From Micavibrio_C sp964577255 (lineage in GTDB: Bacteria > Pseudomonadota > Alphaproteobacteria > Micavibrionales > Micavibrionaceae), in NCBI GenBank assembly GCA_964577255.1, contig CAZNYM010000019.1:1-34633 (forward strand): DNA of 34,633 nt, written 5' to 3'. The notes under the pieces were generated by a model. The model was not told the DNA's origin and searched no databases. It saw only the letters and a program-made list of their open reading frames with translations. Each line of letters starts with the position of its first letter. Position 1 is the first letter of the stretch. The position numbers and the translations under genes were made by a program. Shown in pieces: positions 15,487-24,018 of this stretch.

Positions 15487-15524
15487 GCGCCTCTCGGGCC
15501 TGTTATGTGGAGTATTCTGTCAAT

Positions 15525-16595
15525 ATGAACTGGCTGACCAATTTCATCCGTCCCAAGATCCGCTCGATCGTCGAACCCAAAGAGGTACCCGACAACCTGT
15601 GGCAAAAATGCCCTCAGTGCGAGGGGATGCTTTTCCACCGCGACCTGGCCGAAAATCTTAACGTCTGCTATCATTGCGGCCACCATCTCAAGATTGGGTT
15701 CCGTGAGCGGCTGGCCTCCCTGTTCGACGAAGGGGCGTGGAAGGAGATCCCGCCCGGCAAGGTGGCGTTCGATCCCCTCCGTTTCAAGGACCGCAAGCGT
15801 TACGCCGACCGTCTTAAGGAAAGCCGGGCCAAGACCGGCCGCGACGATGCGATCGTCGTCGCCCGGGGCACGATCGACGGGCTGCCAGTCGTGGTGGCGA
15901 TTTTCGATTTCGAATTCATGGGCGGCTCGATGGGCGCCGCCGTCGGCGAGGGTCTGGTGGTCGCGGCCGAACAGGCCGTCCGTTCGGGCGCCGCGCTGAT
16001 CGTCGTCCCGGCTTCGGGCGGGGCGCGGATGCAGGAGGGTATGGTTTCCCTTATGCAAATGCCCCGCAGCATCATCGCCGCCGACATGGTGAAGAAGGCG
16101 GGCCTCCCTTATATCGTCCTTCTGACTGATCCGACCACAGGCGGTGTCAGTGCCTCGTTCGCGATGGTTGGGGATATCCATATTGCTGAACCCGGCAGCA
16201 CCATCGGTTTTGCCGGCAAGCGCGTGATCCAGGAAACTATCCGCGAGGAACTGCCGCCGGGCTTCCAGACCGCCGAATACCTGCTGCAGCACGGCATGGT
16301 CGACATGGTCGTGCCGCGCAAGGAGATCCGGGCGACGCTCGGGCGGGTGCTCGATCTGCTGATGCGCCGCCGCCGTGATTCGCGGGGCGGCCGGGGCCTG
16401 GGCAGCGGCAGCGATAAAGCCGCGCCCGCCGCCGGACGCAAGGGCGGTGACAGCTCCGCCGCCACCGGCTCGCGCATGGAAAAGAAAGCCGCCGCGGTAA
16501 AGGCCCGTGTGGCCCAGGCGGACGAAACCGCGCCGGCATCGCCGCCCGCCAATAATGACGGCCCGGATGCCCTGCCCGACCGCAAGGCGGGCTAG
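15525..16595 (+). CDS. accD: Acetyl-CoA carboxylase carboxyltransferase beta subunit
   Basis: A 356-residue subunit that, with AccA, moves the carboxyl group from biotin to acetyl-CoA in fatty-acid synthesis. The zinc ribbon uses Cys29, Cys32, Cys48 and Cys51 (CPQC, CYHC). The crotonase-like core has GGSMGAAVGEG, PASGGARMQEG, TTGGVSASFAM and GFAGKRVI. The start MNWLTNFIRPKIRS fits the family; a GTG at 15507 in frame would add six residues. The last 70 residues form an Arg-, then Ala/Lys-rich low-complexity tail. Unlike in many alphaproteobacteria, no trp genes precede it and no folC follows; a convergent CBS-domain gene comes next. Confidence 0.96.
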   Translation: MNWLTNFIRPKIRSIVEPKEVPDNLWQKCPQCEGMLFHRDLAENLNVCYHCGHHLKIGFRERLASLFDEGAWKEIPPGKVAFDPLRFKDRKRYADRLKESRAKTGRDDAIVVARGTIDGLPVVVAIFDFEFMGGSMGAAVGEGLVVAAEQAVRSGAALIVVPASGGARMQEGMVSLMQMPRSIIAADMVKKAGLPYIVLLTDPTTGGVSASFAMVGDIHIAEPGSTIGFAGKRVIQETIREELPPGFQTAEYLLQHGMVDMVVPRKEIRATLGRVLDLLMRRRRDSRGGRGLGSGSDKAAPAAGRKGGDSSAATGSRMEKKAAAVKARVAQADETAPASPPANNDGPDALPDRKAG

Positions 16596-16628
16596 GGGTC
16601 CGTACGCGCCATTCGATTTTCAGTTAGT

Positions 16629-17138
16629 TTAAATTGTCGCGCCGCGCCCGTAGGGCTCGGGCTGCATGAGATTGACCAGTAGCGTGTCGAGATTCTCGAC
16701 CGCGCCGCGCAGGCAATCGTTCTCGCGGCGGAGAATATCTTGCACATCGACCATGCCCGCAAGCGCGCCTTCCTCGTCGACGACCGGGGCGAAGCGGTAT
16801 CCCGCCTGCAGCAGCGTCTGCGCCGCTTCGGGCAGAGTCATGGCGGACGCCAGGCAGCACGGATCGGCGACCATGACATCGTCGGCCTGCAGCTGGGCGA
16901 AGCTGCGCGGCTGGCGCAGGACTTCATGCAGGATATCCTTTTCCGTCAGCAGTCCGGCGATTTCGCCTTCGGTGCCCATGACGGCGCAGGCTTTCAGATT
17001 GCACGACTCCATCAGAGCAAGCACCTGGCGCACCGGCCGCTCTGCCGGCGTGCGCATACACGGGCGGCAGCGAACGAAATCGCCGAGCGTTTGCTCCAAA
17101 GCGGCTTTGTCGTGATCCTGTACGAATGTGGTTTCCAT
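16629..17138 (-). CDS. CBS-domain pair protein
   Basis: A 169-residue protein made almost only of two CBS motifs (about 25-85 and 88-145), such as VMGTEGEIAGLLTEKDIL and VVDEEGALAGMVDVQDIL. Such pairs bind adenosine nucleotides and sense energy state, here with no attached catalytic domain. CPC-type cysteines occur at RCRPCMR, and one at PCCL. AAGGAGG lies eight bases before the ATG, a strong ribosome site. It is on the same strand as rpsA but beyond the rpsA terminator, so it has its own promoter (17139-17250 is the place to look). Function unknown. Confidence 0.88.
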   Translation of the reverse strand: METTFVQDHDKAALEQTLGDFVRCRPCMRTPAERPVRQVLALMESCNLKACAVMGTEGEIAGLLTEKDILHEVLRQPRSFAQLQADDVMVADPCCLASAMTLPEAAQTLLQAGYRFAPVVDEEGALAGMVDVQDILRRENDCLRGAVENLDTLLVNLMQPEPYGRGATI

Positions 17139-17251
17139 GTTCTGGCCTCCTTCATCGTTTGTGAACTGACGCTAAGCCTTACTTTGCTTTGTGTCATCTT
17201 ATTGTCACGCAGAGGGTTTCGCCGCCCCATTTGCCCAAGGTTTTGATTCGC

Positions 17252-17287
17252 AAAAAGAAACAGGCCCGTGTACCGGGCCTGTTCTTT
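17252..17287 (-). terminator. Terminator of rpsA
   Basis: CAGGCCCG (17261-17268), loop TGTAC, CGGGCCTG (17274-17281): an 8-bp GC-rich stem extended by AAAGAA/TTCTTT. On the minus strand it ends in TTTCTTTTTG, 26 bases after the rpsA stop. It can act in both directions. Confidence 0.88.
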
Positions 17288-17312
17288 GTGATCTGTAAAG
17301 CAGAAAGAAACT

Positions 17313-19106
17313 TTATTCCGCGGAAGTGTCCCCTTCGGCCTTCTTCTTACGGGAAGCAGGCTTCTTCTTGTCCGGCTCCTCGGTGGCCACTTCGCCACCG
17401 TCGGTCTTCTTCTGCAGGGCTGCGCCCAGGATGTCGCCCAGCGATGCGCCGCTGTCGGACGAGCCGAAAGCTTCCATGGCCTGCTTGTCCTCGTCGATCT
17501 CGCGCTGCTTGATCGACAGGCCCAGCTTGCGGGTTTTCTTGTCGATCGCCACAACCTTGGCGTCGACTTTCTCGCCCACGGCGAAACGGTCGCTGCGCTG
17601 CTCCGAGCGTTCGCGCGACAGATCGGACTTCTTGATGAAGCCGCCGACCTTGTCATTGACCATTACCTCGATGCCCTTGTCGTTCACTTCGGTAACGGTG
17701 CAGGTGACGACCGCGCCCTTGGCGATGCCTTCAAGCGCGCCGGCGTTCGGATCTTCGCCGGTCAGTTGCTTGATGCCCAGGGCAACGCGCTCTTTCTCGG
17801 CGTCGATCTCCAGGATCTTGACCTTGACCATGTCGCCCTTCTTGTAAGCCTTGAGGGCTTCCTCGTCGGACTCGTCCCAGGAAATGTCGGAGAGATGCAC
17901 CATACCGTCGATATCGCTGGGCATGCCCACGAAGATACCGAATTCGGTAATGTTGCGGATTTCCCCTTCCAGAATCTCACCGGGCTTGTGCTGATCGGCG
18001 AAACCCTTCCACGGGTTGTCGGTGCACTGCTTGAGGCCCAGGGAGATGCGGCGCTTTTCCTCGTCGACATCCAGGACCATGACTTCGACCTCCTGCGAGG
18101 TCGAAACGATCTTGCCCGGGTGGACGTTTTTCTTGGTCCAGGACATCTCGGAAACGTGCACCAGGCCTTCGATGCCGGCCTCGAGCTCAACGAACGCACC
18201 GTAATCGGTGATGTTGTTGACGCGGCCGGTGTAACGCTGGCCGGGGGCGTATTTCTGGGCGATGCCTTTCCAGGGATCGCTTTCGAGCTGTTTCATGCCG
18301 AGCGAAATGCGCTGGTTTTCCTCGTTGAAGCGGATCACCTGCACTTCGATCGACTGGCCGATAGTCAGCACTTCCGAAGGATGGTTGACGCGTTTCCACG
18401 AGATGTCGGTGACGTGCAACAGGCCATCCACGCCGCCCAGGTCGATAAAGGCGCCGTAATCGGTGATGTTCTTCACGACACCGGTCAGGATCTGGCCTTC
18501 TTTCAAGCCCTGCAGCAGTTCGGAGCGGACTTCCTGGCGGCTTTCCTCCAGCACCGCGCGGCGCGAGACAACGATGTTGCCGCGCGAGCGGTCCATTTTC
18601 AGGATATGGAACGGCTGGGGCGTGCCCATCAGCGGGCTGACATCGCGCACAGGGCGGATGTCGACCTGGCTGCCCGGCAGGAAGGCGACGGCGCCGCCCA
18701 GGTCGACCGTGAAGCCGCCTTTGACCTTGCCGAAGATAATGCCGGTAACGCGTTCGTTCTTGGTATGCGATTTTTCAAGCTCGACCCACACTTCTTCGCG
18801 GCGGGCTTTCTCGCGCGACAGGCCAGTTTCGCCGTCGCGGTTTTCCATGCGTTCGATGAAGACTTCGACTTTGTCGCCGGTCTTCACTTCCGGCGGCTGG
18901 CCGGGCGTGGAGAATTCGCGCAGCGACACGCGGCCTTCGGATTTGAGGCCGACATCGATGATCGCGTATTCATCGGTGATGTTGACGACGCGGCCGACGA
19001 CGACCTTGCCTTCGATTTTCTTGGTCTTACCAAATGTTTCCTCGAGAAGGGCAGCGAAATCCTGCGAGTCTTCCCGGTCTTTCAGATTTGCGGCTATATG
19101 GGCCAT
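17313..19106 (-). CDS. rpsA: 30S ribosomal protein S1
   Basis: A 597-residue RNA-binding protein that brings mRNA to the 30S subunit. Six S1 repeats are visible in order, opening with GKVVVGRVVNITDE, NERVTGIIFGKVKGG, GQILTGVVKNITDYG, GQRYTGRVNNITDYG, GEILEGEIRNITEFG and GAVVTCTVTEVNDKG. A Lys/Glu-rich tail follows (DKKKPASRKKK). The ATG at 19106 has AAAAGGAAA upstream; an in-frame start at 19211 is implausible. In many relatives cmk precedes and ihfB follows rpsA; here ihfB lies 4 kb away on the other strand, and an M3 peptidase lies upstream. Confidence 0.97.
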   Translation of the reverse strand: MAHIAANLKDREDSQDFAALLEETFGKTKKIEGKVVVGRVVNITDEYAIIDVGLKSEGRVSLREFSTPGQPPEVKTGDKVEVFIERMENRDGETGLSREKARREEVWVELEKSHTKNERVTGIIFGKVKGGFTVDLGGAVAFLPGSQVDIRPVRDVSPLMGTPQPFHILKMDRSRGNIVVSRRAVLEESRQEVRSELLQGLKEGQILTGVVKNITDYGAFIDLGGVDGLLHVTDISWKRVNHPSEVLTIGQSIEVQVIRFNEENQRISLGMKQLESDPWKGIAQKYAPGQRYTGRVNNITDYGAFVELEAGIEGLVHVSEMSWTKKNVHPGKIVSTSQEVEVMVLDVDEEKRRISLGLKQCTDNPWKGFADQHKPGEILEGEIRNITEFGIFVGMPSDIDGMVHLSDISWDESDEEALKAYKKGDMVKVKILEIDAEKERVALGIKQLTGEDPNAGALEGIAKGAVVTCTVTEVNDKGIEVMVNDKVGGFIKKSDLSRERSEQRSDRFAVGEKVDAKVVAIDKKTRKLGLSIKQREIDEDKQAMEAFGSSDSGASLGDILGAALQKKTDGGEVATEEPDKKKPASRKKKAEGDTSAE

Positions 19107-19271
19107 GGTATTAGGTTTCCTTTTTTCGGAAGATGCGCCCCGGCGGCCAGCGGATAAGGCCGGATTCCGCGATCCTTCTGAAAGGGGGGCGGGCCGGGCT
19201 TTCATAGCCATGGGACGGGCGCAGATTTACCGGAAATGGGGACGCGAGTCCATGAAAAAGGACCCTTAAGT

Positions 19272-19289
19272 TTACATATTAATATGTAA
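19272..19289. promoter_or_regulatory. 18-bp perfect palindrome upstream of rpsA
   Basis: TTACATATTAATATGTAA is an unbroken 18-bp AT palindrome about 166 bases before the rpsA ATG and 12 bases after the M3 peptidase stop. It lacks the GC stem of a terminator, and looks like an operator or promoter element for the rpsA leader. Confidence 0.5.
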
Positions 19290-19300
19290 TGGCTGCGGTT

Positions 19301-21385
19301 CTAGCCCACCGGCGTGATACCCTCGCGGCGGAACAGGGCATTGGGATCGGGGACCCGGCGGCCCATGACTTTTTCGTACGCGTCTTCATGCTCCATGGTT
19401 CCGCCGGAGCGGTAGATGTATCTGTTGACGGCATCCAGAACATCGGCGTCGTAAAGGCGACCGCCGCCCAGCGCCCGGTGCGCGACATCCGCCGCCGCGA
19501 CGTCCGCCCATTTGTAACCGTAATATCCCGCTTCGTAGCCGCCGCTGAAGAGGTGGGTGAAACTTGCGGACGTCGAGCAGCCCTCGACGCGCGGCAGCAG
19601 GCTGGCGACGGCGGCGACTTCGTCCTCAAGCGCTTCCAGCGATCTGATAGTGGCGGGGTCCTGGGTATGCCATTTCATGTCGAGCAGGCCAGAGAAGGTT
19701 TGCCGCAGTCCCCAGAAACCGGCCTCAAGCTTGTTCATTTCCCGCAGACTGTCGAGCAGGGCAAGCGGGATCTTGCGCCCGGTTTCATGGTGGCGGCCCA
19801 GATCGCTTTCGGAACTGCGCAGCAGGGCATGGAACCATTCTTCCTGCAGCTGGGAGGGAAGCTCGACGAAATCGCGCCGCACCCGCGTGCCGGCCTGGGA
19901 TTTGTATTTCGCCTCCGTCAGCAGGCCGTGCATGGCATGGCCGAATTCATGGAATACGGTTTCGCCGTCCTCAAGACCGAGCAGGGTGGGTGTTCCGTCG
20001 GCATTTTTCCTGAAATTGCAGTCGTTGGTGATGGCGGGCGTGTGCGTGCAGCCGTCTTCATCGACATAATGGCTTTGCAGCTCGTCCATCCACGCGCCGC
20101 CTTCCTTGGCGCCGGCGCGGGCGTAATAGTTGGCGTAGAAGAGGCCGATAAAGCTGCCGCTCGCCGCGTTGAAAGCCTCGTGAACGCGCACGTCGCTGTT
20201 ATGCACGGGGTATTTGCCGCGCGGCGCCGGCCGGAGATCAACCCCGAACGCCGCACGCGCGTGAGCACGCAGCGCCTTGAGAGTATTGTTCAACTCGAGA
20301 TAAGGCCGGAATGCCTCCATCTCCACCTTGTACAGACTCTCTTTCAGTTTGCGGCCGTAGTATTTTATATCCCAGGGGTGCAGCTCATCGATCTCATCAC
20401 CCGCGCAGGCGCGCACCTTCGCCAAGTACGATTCCGCCGCCGGCTTATAACTGCGCAGACCGCGCGTGAGAAAATCCATTACCGTTGCCACGTTGCCCGC
20501 CATGGTGTTGGCCAGGAGATGATCGGCCGCTGTGGGGAGCCCCATGATGCGGGCCCGTTCGTGACGCAGCGCGACGATGGCACGCGCAACTCCGCGATTA
20601 TCCCATTTTCCTTCCTGCATGCCGACGCCCATGTCGGCGCGGTAAAGCTCCTCGCGCAGGGTGCGGTCGTCGGCGTGCGTCATGATCTCATCGGGATAAG
20701 GCTGCAACAGAACCAGCCATTCGCCGGGCCTGCCGGCCTTGATGGCGTTGTCCTTGAGTTCCTTTTTCACCCGGTCGGGTAGGCCCGCCAGCCGGGATTC
20801 GTCCCGGATGAAAAGTTTGAACGCCGCGGTGGCCTCGATCACATTCTCTCTGAATTTCGACTCGAGATCCGCCAGTTCCTTGTCAATCGCGCGAAAGCGT
20901 TTTTTTTCTTCGGGTGGCAGGTCGACACCGTTATCGGTGAAGGATTTGAGCGTATCCTTCAGAAGCATTCTTTGTTCGTGATCAAGCCATACGATCTGCG
21001 ACGGGTTGTCGCGCACCGCGCTCACGCGCGCGAACAGTTTTTCGTCCTGGAAAAGCTCGTTATAGACATCGGTGACCAGCGGGTCGATTTTTTTCTCAAG
21101 CCTGCGCAGCACACCGCTGCTCTTCGACAGGCCGAACAGGGTAAACACGGCGCCAACCTGTTCCAGAAGCTTGCCGGCACGTTCTAATTTTTCGACTGTG
21201 TTGGCGAATGTGGGTGCCTCGGGATTATCGCGGATGGCGTTGATCTCTTCGCGCAGGACGGCGATGCCGTATTTCACGGCGGGAAGGAAATGCGCCGTTT
21301 TAACTTCGTTGAGCGGCAGGGCGCCGCGTCGCAGCGGGGAAGGCCGCAGCAAGGGGTTGGACGACAATTCTGCCGGGAGAGTCAT
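19301..21385 (-). CDS. M3-family oligopeptidase (PrlC/Dcp type)
   Basis: A 694-residue zinc metallopeptidase that degrades short peptides in the cytoplasm, including cleaved signal peptides in relatives. The zinc site is HEFGH (479-483) with the downstream glutamate in RRDFVELPSQ, and GGYEAGYYGYKWADV near the C-terminus is the family substrate loop. The length is that of oligopeptidase A. There is no signal peptide, so it is cytoplasmic. It follows the SDR gene by 81 bases on the same strand. Confidence 0.95.
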   Translation of the reverse strand: MTLPAELSSNPLLRPSPLRRGALPLNEVKTAHFLPAVKYGIAVLREEINAIRDNPEAPTFANTVEKLERAGKLLEQVGAVFTLFGLSKSSGVLRRLEKKIDPLVTDVYNELFQDEKLFARVSAVRDNPSQIVWLDHEQRMLLKDTLKSFTDNGVDLPPEEKKRFRAIDKELADLESKFRENVIEATAAFKLFIRDESRLAGLPDRVKKELKDNAIKAGRPGEWLVLLQPYPDEIMTHADDRTLREELYRADMGVGMQEGKWDNRGVARAIVALRHERARIMGLPTAADHLLANTMAGNVATVMDFLTRGLRSYKPAAESYLAKVRACAGDEIDELHPWDIKYYGRKLKESLYKVEMEAFRPYLELNNTLKALRAHARAAFGVDLRPAPRGKYPVHNSDVRVHEAFNAASGSFIGLFYANYYARAGAKEGGAWMDELQSHYVDEDGCTHTPAITNDCNFRKNADGTPTLLGLEDGETVFHEFGHAMHGLLTEAKYKSQAGTRVRRDFVELPSQLQEEWFHALLRSSESDLGRHHETGRKIPLALLDSLREMNKLEAGFWGLRQTFSGLLDMKWHTQDPATIRSLEALEDEVAAVASLLPRVEGCSTSASFTHLFSGGYEAGYYGYKWADVAAADVAHRALGGGRLYDADVLDAVNRYIYRSGGTMEHEDAYEKVMGRRVPDPNALFRREGITPVG

Positions 21386-21466
21386 GACGGTAAGCCTTCC
21401 TGCCTGTTTTTTGATTATTTAAGCCAGTTCTAAAGAAGCCCGGCATTTCCCGCAAGAAGATAAAAC

Positions 21467-22399
21467 CTAGCCCTCACCGCCGCCGCCATGGGACATCAAG
21501 GGCAGGGTGGAACCCGCGCGTTCCCACGCCAGGCAGGCTTCGACGCCGCGCAGATAATCGGGATATCTCAGCGTTATGCCCAGTTCTTTTTTGATACGGT
21601 CGTTCTTGATGCGCTTGTTGTCGGCGTAGAAGCTGCGGGTGATGGGAGCGAGGTCGGCTTCTTCGTAGGGCAGCAGCAGCGGCGCCTCGAGTCCCAGCAG
21701 GTCGCAGGCCCATTTGATGACTTCGTGGCTGGGCGCGGCACGGTCATCAGCCAGGTTGTAGACGCGGCCCGGGTTGGGATTTTCCATCGAGGCGCGCAGA
21801 GCGGCGACGATGTCCTCGACATGGATGCGGCTGAAAGCGTGGCCGGGCTTGCTGATGCGCCGGGCAATCCCTGCACGCACGGCGTCGAGCACGCTGCGGC
21901 CCGGCCCGTAGATGCCGGCCAGGCGGAAAATATGCACCGGCAGATTATGGGTGTAGCAGAGATCGAGCCATTGCTCCTCGGCGCGCAGACGGCGCGTGCC
22001 GCGCTTGGAGGTCGGGTGCGGCTCCGATTCCTCGCTGACCCATTCGCCGCCGCGGTCGCCGTACACGGAAGTGGAGGAAAGATAGCCGACCCATTTCAGG
22101 CTTTCGCATTTAAGGATGTCTTCGCCGTGCATGAGGAAGGTGGGATCGCCCGTGTCGCCCGGCGGTGTGGAGATCAGCAGGTGCGTGACGCCTTTCAGAA
22201 ACAGCCCGGCGTCCTCGAGCGGCTTGTCCTCGTCAAAAAGAAAAGCGCGGATACCGCGCTCTTTCATCATCAGACGTTTTTCCGGATCGCGGGTGGTGCC
22301 CGCCACGCGCCAGCCGGCCTCAAGCTGCGCGGCGCCCAGCCATTCGCAGCAATAGCCGTAGCCGAAACAGAACAGGGAATGTGGCGTTGCGTTACTCAT
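21467..22399 (-). CDS. YeeZ-like NAD(P)-dependent epimerase/SDR
   Basis: A 310-residue atypical extended SDR. The N-terminus CFGYGYCCEWL is a shortened Rossmann glycine pattern as in YeeZ-type proteins. YLSSTSVYGDRGG and the later RLAGIYGPGRS follow the family; the usual catalytic Tyr-x3-Lys is replaced by a region reading TSKRGTRRLRAEE, so classical SDR chemistry is doubtful. The start MSNATPHSLF at 22399 is preferred; the in-frame ATG at 22414 and TTG at 22444 are alternatives. A leader inverted repeat overlaps the ATG at 22414. Confidence 0.85.
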   Translation of the reverse strand: MSNATPHSLFCFGYGYCCEWLGAAQLEAGWRVAGTTRDPEKRLMMKERGIRAFLFDEDKPLEDAGLFLKGVTHLLISTPPGDTGDPTFLMHGEDILKCESLKWVGYLSSTSVYGDRGGEWVSEESEPHPTSKRGTRRLRAEEQWLDLCYTHNLPVHIFRLAGIYGPGRSVLDAVRAGIARRISKPGHAFSRIHVEDIVAALRASMENPNPGRVYNLADDRAAPSHEVIKWACDLLGLEAPLLLPYEEADLAPITRSFYADNKRIKNDRIKKELGITLRYPDYLRGVEACLAWERAGSTLPLMSHGGGGEG

Positions 22400-22411
22400 G
22401 GGACCCGGGTT

Positions 22412-22441
22412 CATCCTGAAAACAGTGCGGCCGTCAGGATG
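22412..22441 (-). promoter_or_regulatory. Inverted repeat in the SDR leader
   Basis: CATCCTGA (22412-22419) and TCAGGATG (22434-22441), perfect 8-bp arms with a 14-base loop, lie 13 to 42 bases before the chosen start. In RNA it would be a hairpin close to the ribosome site and could tune translation. Confidence 0.4.
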
Positions 22442-22515
22442 CAAAGATTACGTGAAACATGGCCGGGATAACAGTTCGATCGCATGCAGCGCAACAAAAA
22501 ACGGATAGGGTAGCG

Positions 22516-23184
22516 TCAGAAATCCACGTTTTCGTAGTGGTCGACGGGCGTGAAGCCGGGAATGCGGTCGCTCAGAAGCGGTTTGAAGCTGGGGCGCGAC
22601 TTGACGCGGGCATACCATTCGCGCGCGGCGTGGTGCTCTTCCCACGGCACATCGCCGATGTAATCGACCGCCGAAAGATGCGAGGCGGCGGTGATGTCGG
22701 CCAGCGAGAAACTGTCCCCCGCCAGCCATTTGCGCTTTTCGGTGAGGAAGCCGATGTAATCGAGGTGGTAATGGATGTTGGCGTGCCCGGCGCGGATCGA
22801 GGGGCCGTGCGGTTCACCCAGCTTGAGGAAACGCTTCATCAGCTTTTCGCCGACCAGGTTTTCCGTCACTTCGCGGTTGAACTTCATGTCGAACCAAGTC
22901 ACCAGGCGGCGCGTCTCGGCGCGTTGCAGCGGGTCGTTGCCCAGAAGATTGACGGTGGGGTAGATTTCCTCGAGATATTCGCAGATCACCTGGCTGTTGG
23001 CGATCACGGTGCCGTCGGGCTCGAGCATCACCGGCACGTCGCCGGCGGGGTTCAGAGCCAGAAACTCGGTCCGCCGCTCCCAGATCTTTTCAATCTTGAG
23101 GTCGAACTCAAGCTTCTTCTCGGCCAGAGCGATACGCACCTTCCGCGAGAAGGGGTGCAGCCAGAGATGGAACAATGTCCTCAT
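22516..23184 (-). CDS. fzlA: GST-fold protein, FzlA-type FtsZ-binding protein
   Basis: A 222-residue glutathione-transferase-fold protein. The thioredoxin-like half (about 1-80) has FHLWLHPFSRKVRIAL, ALNPAGDVPV and ANSQVICEYLEE; the all-helical half has WFDMKFNREVTENLV, WLAGDSFSLADI, DYIGDVPW and the end HYENVDF. From memory, this pattern and the short C-terminal HY-x-x-x-DF tail match FzlA, an essential Caulobacter protein that binds FtsZ filaments and directs constriction. That match is recalled, not computed, so a true glutathione transferase remains possible. Start and length suit the family. Confidence 0.8.
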   Translation of the reverse strand: MRTLFHLWLHPFSRKVRIALAEKKLEFDLKIEKIWERRTEFLALNPAGDVPVMLEPDGTVIANSQVICEYLEEIYPTVNLLGNDPLQRAETRRLVTWFDMKFNREVTENLVGEKLMKRFLKLGEPHGPSIRAGHANIHYHLDYIGFLTEKRKWLAGDSFSLADITAASHLSAVDYIGDVPWEEHHAAREWYARVKSRPSFKPLLSDRIPGFTPVDHYENVDF

Positions 23185-23268
23185 GGCTCCAAGATTAGCC
23201 TACGGGCGCAGGCGCGTCACCCCCCGAATCGGCGCTTATTTTACGAAAGCAGGCGGCAGAACCGACGG

Positions 23269-23961
23269 TCAGCGCCCCGAAGGCTGGGCTACGCCGATAC
23301 AGACCTGCATCGCCTGCTCACCCAGATAGCGGATCCAGTCATAGTTCGAATTGGGATTGTTGGTGTAAAGGTCGGCCATTTTGTTGGCGTAGCAGGTGCA
23401 GTAGTCGCCCAGGGTTTCGCGGCTGATGATGTAATTCATCGAGCCCACGCACTGCTCGTAGGAATAACCGGCCACGCCGGCGTCGGAAACGCATTCGTTC
23501 TGGATCTTGCCGACGAGCAGATCGCCGCTTTGCTCGGGATATAGCACGCGTTCCTCGAAGAACCGCCCGGCCAGGCAGTTGCAGTCGTAAAACATCGCGT
23601 ACAATCCCCGGCTCTGGCAGTTGCTGTTGACGCGCACTGTTTCATCGATGATCAGGGTTTTGTCTCTTTCCGAGAGGCCCTGCAGCACGCGCGCGACGGC
23701 CGCGGCCCGGTCTTCCTCCTCGCTCGGCAGCGCGGGCGCCACCACCGGCGGCGGAGCGATGACGGGCGCGGCGGGTTCGGCAGGGGGGGCGATCAGCGGT
23801 GCGATATCCTGCTCCTGCTCGGAAAGCGGCGTCACGCCGGGAAGAGCCAGGGGATCGGGCGCCTGCAGCATCTCGGTCTGCGCGCGCGCCGGTACCGGCA
23901 GCCATAAAGCCGCCGCGAGGAACAGAGTCAGGGCAAAGCGGCTTAAGGGGCGGGCGTTCAT
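23269..23961 (-). CDS. Secreted cysteine-rich protein, unknown
   Basis: A 230-residue exported protein. A signal peptide (about 1-28) ends PVPARAQ-TE. A proline/alanine/glutamate-rich segment follows (about 30-80) and then a folded part with eight cysteines, including CNC and CTC pairs and a CVSDAG motif; an even number suits disulfides in the periplasm. Tandem YEQC.. and DYCTCYANK motifs resemble short repeats found in small periplasmic proteins of alphaproteobacteria. An ATG four codons earlier (23973) is possible. No function is known to me. Confidence 0.8.
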   Translation of the reverse strand: MNARPLSRFALTLFLAAALWLPVPARAQTEMLQAPDPLALPGVTPLSEQEQDIAPLIAPPAEPAAPVIAPPPVVAPALPSEEEDRAAAVARVLQGLSERDKTLIIDETVRVNSNCQSRGLYAMFYDCNCLAGRFFEERVLYPEQSGDLLVGKIQNECVSDAGVAGYSYEQCVGSMNYIISRETLGDYCTCYANKMADLYTNNPNSNYDWIRYLGEQAMQVCIGVAQPSGR

Positions 23962-24018
23962 TCTCGGGATCACTGTATGTTCGTTTTCCGGCCGCCGGCG
24001 GCGCCGGGCGTTTCATGC

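Larger units (their letters stand above)
13855..15524. other. 1.67-kb stretch with no convincing gene between pyrF and accD
   Basis: The six frames give only short, low-similarity open frames without ribosome sites, and none resembles TrpF, TrpB or TrpA. Base composition is patchy: about 35 percent GC at 13981-14040 but near 68 percent at 14221-14280. I see several small repeats and dyads: GAGTCACTTTTT (13863 and 14986), CGCATGATCCGG (14722 and 14785), TCATGAC-AGC-GTCATGA (14432-14448), CCGGAC/GTCCGG (15145 and 15170), and TCCTTC/GAAGGA (15220 and 15232). It could be an eroded or deleted gene region, an uncatalogued RNA gene, or both. Confidence 0.7.

Noticed and set aside
17766..19157. 463-codon open frame antisense to rpsA
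   Set aside because: Lies wholly opposite S1 repeats and has no ribosome site; S1 is a certain gene.
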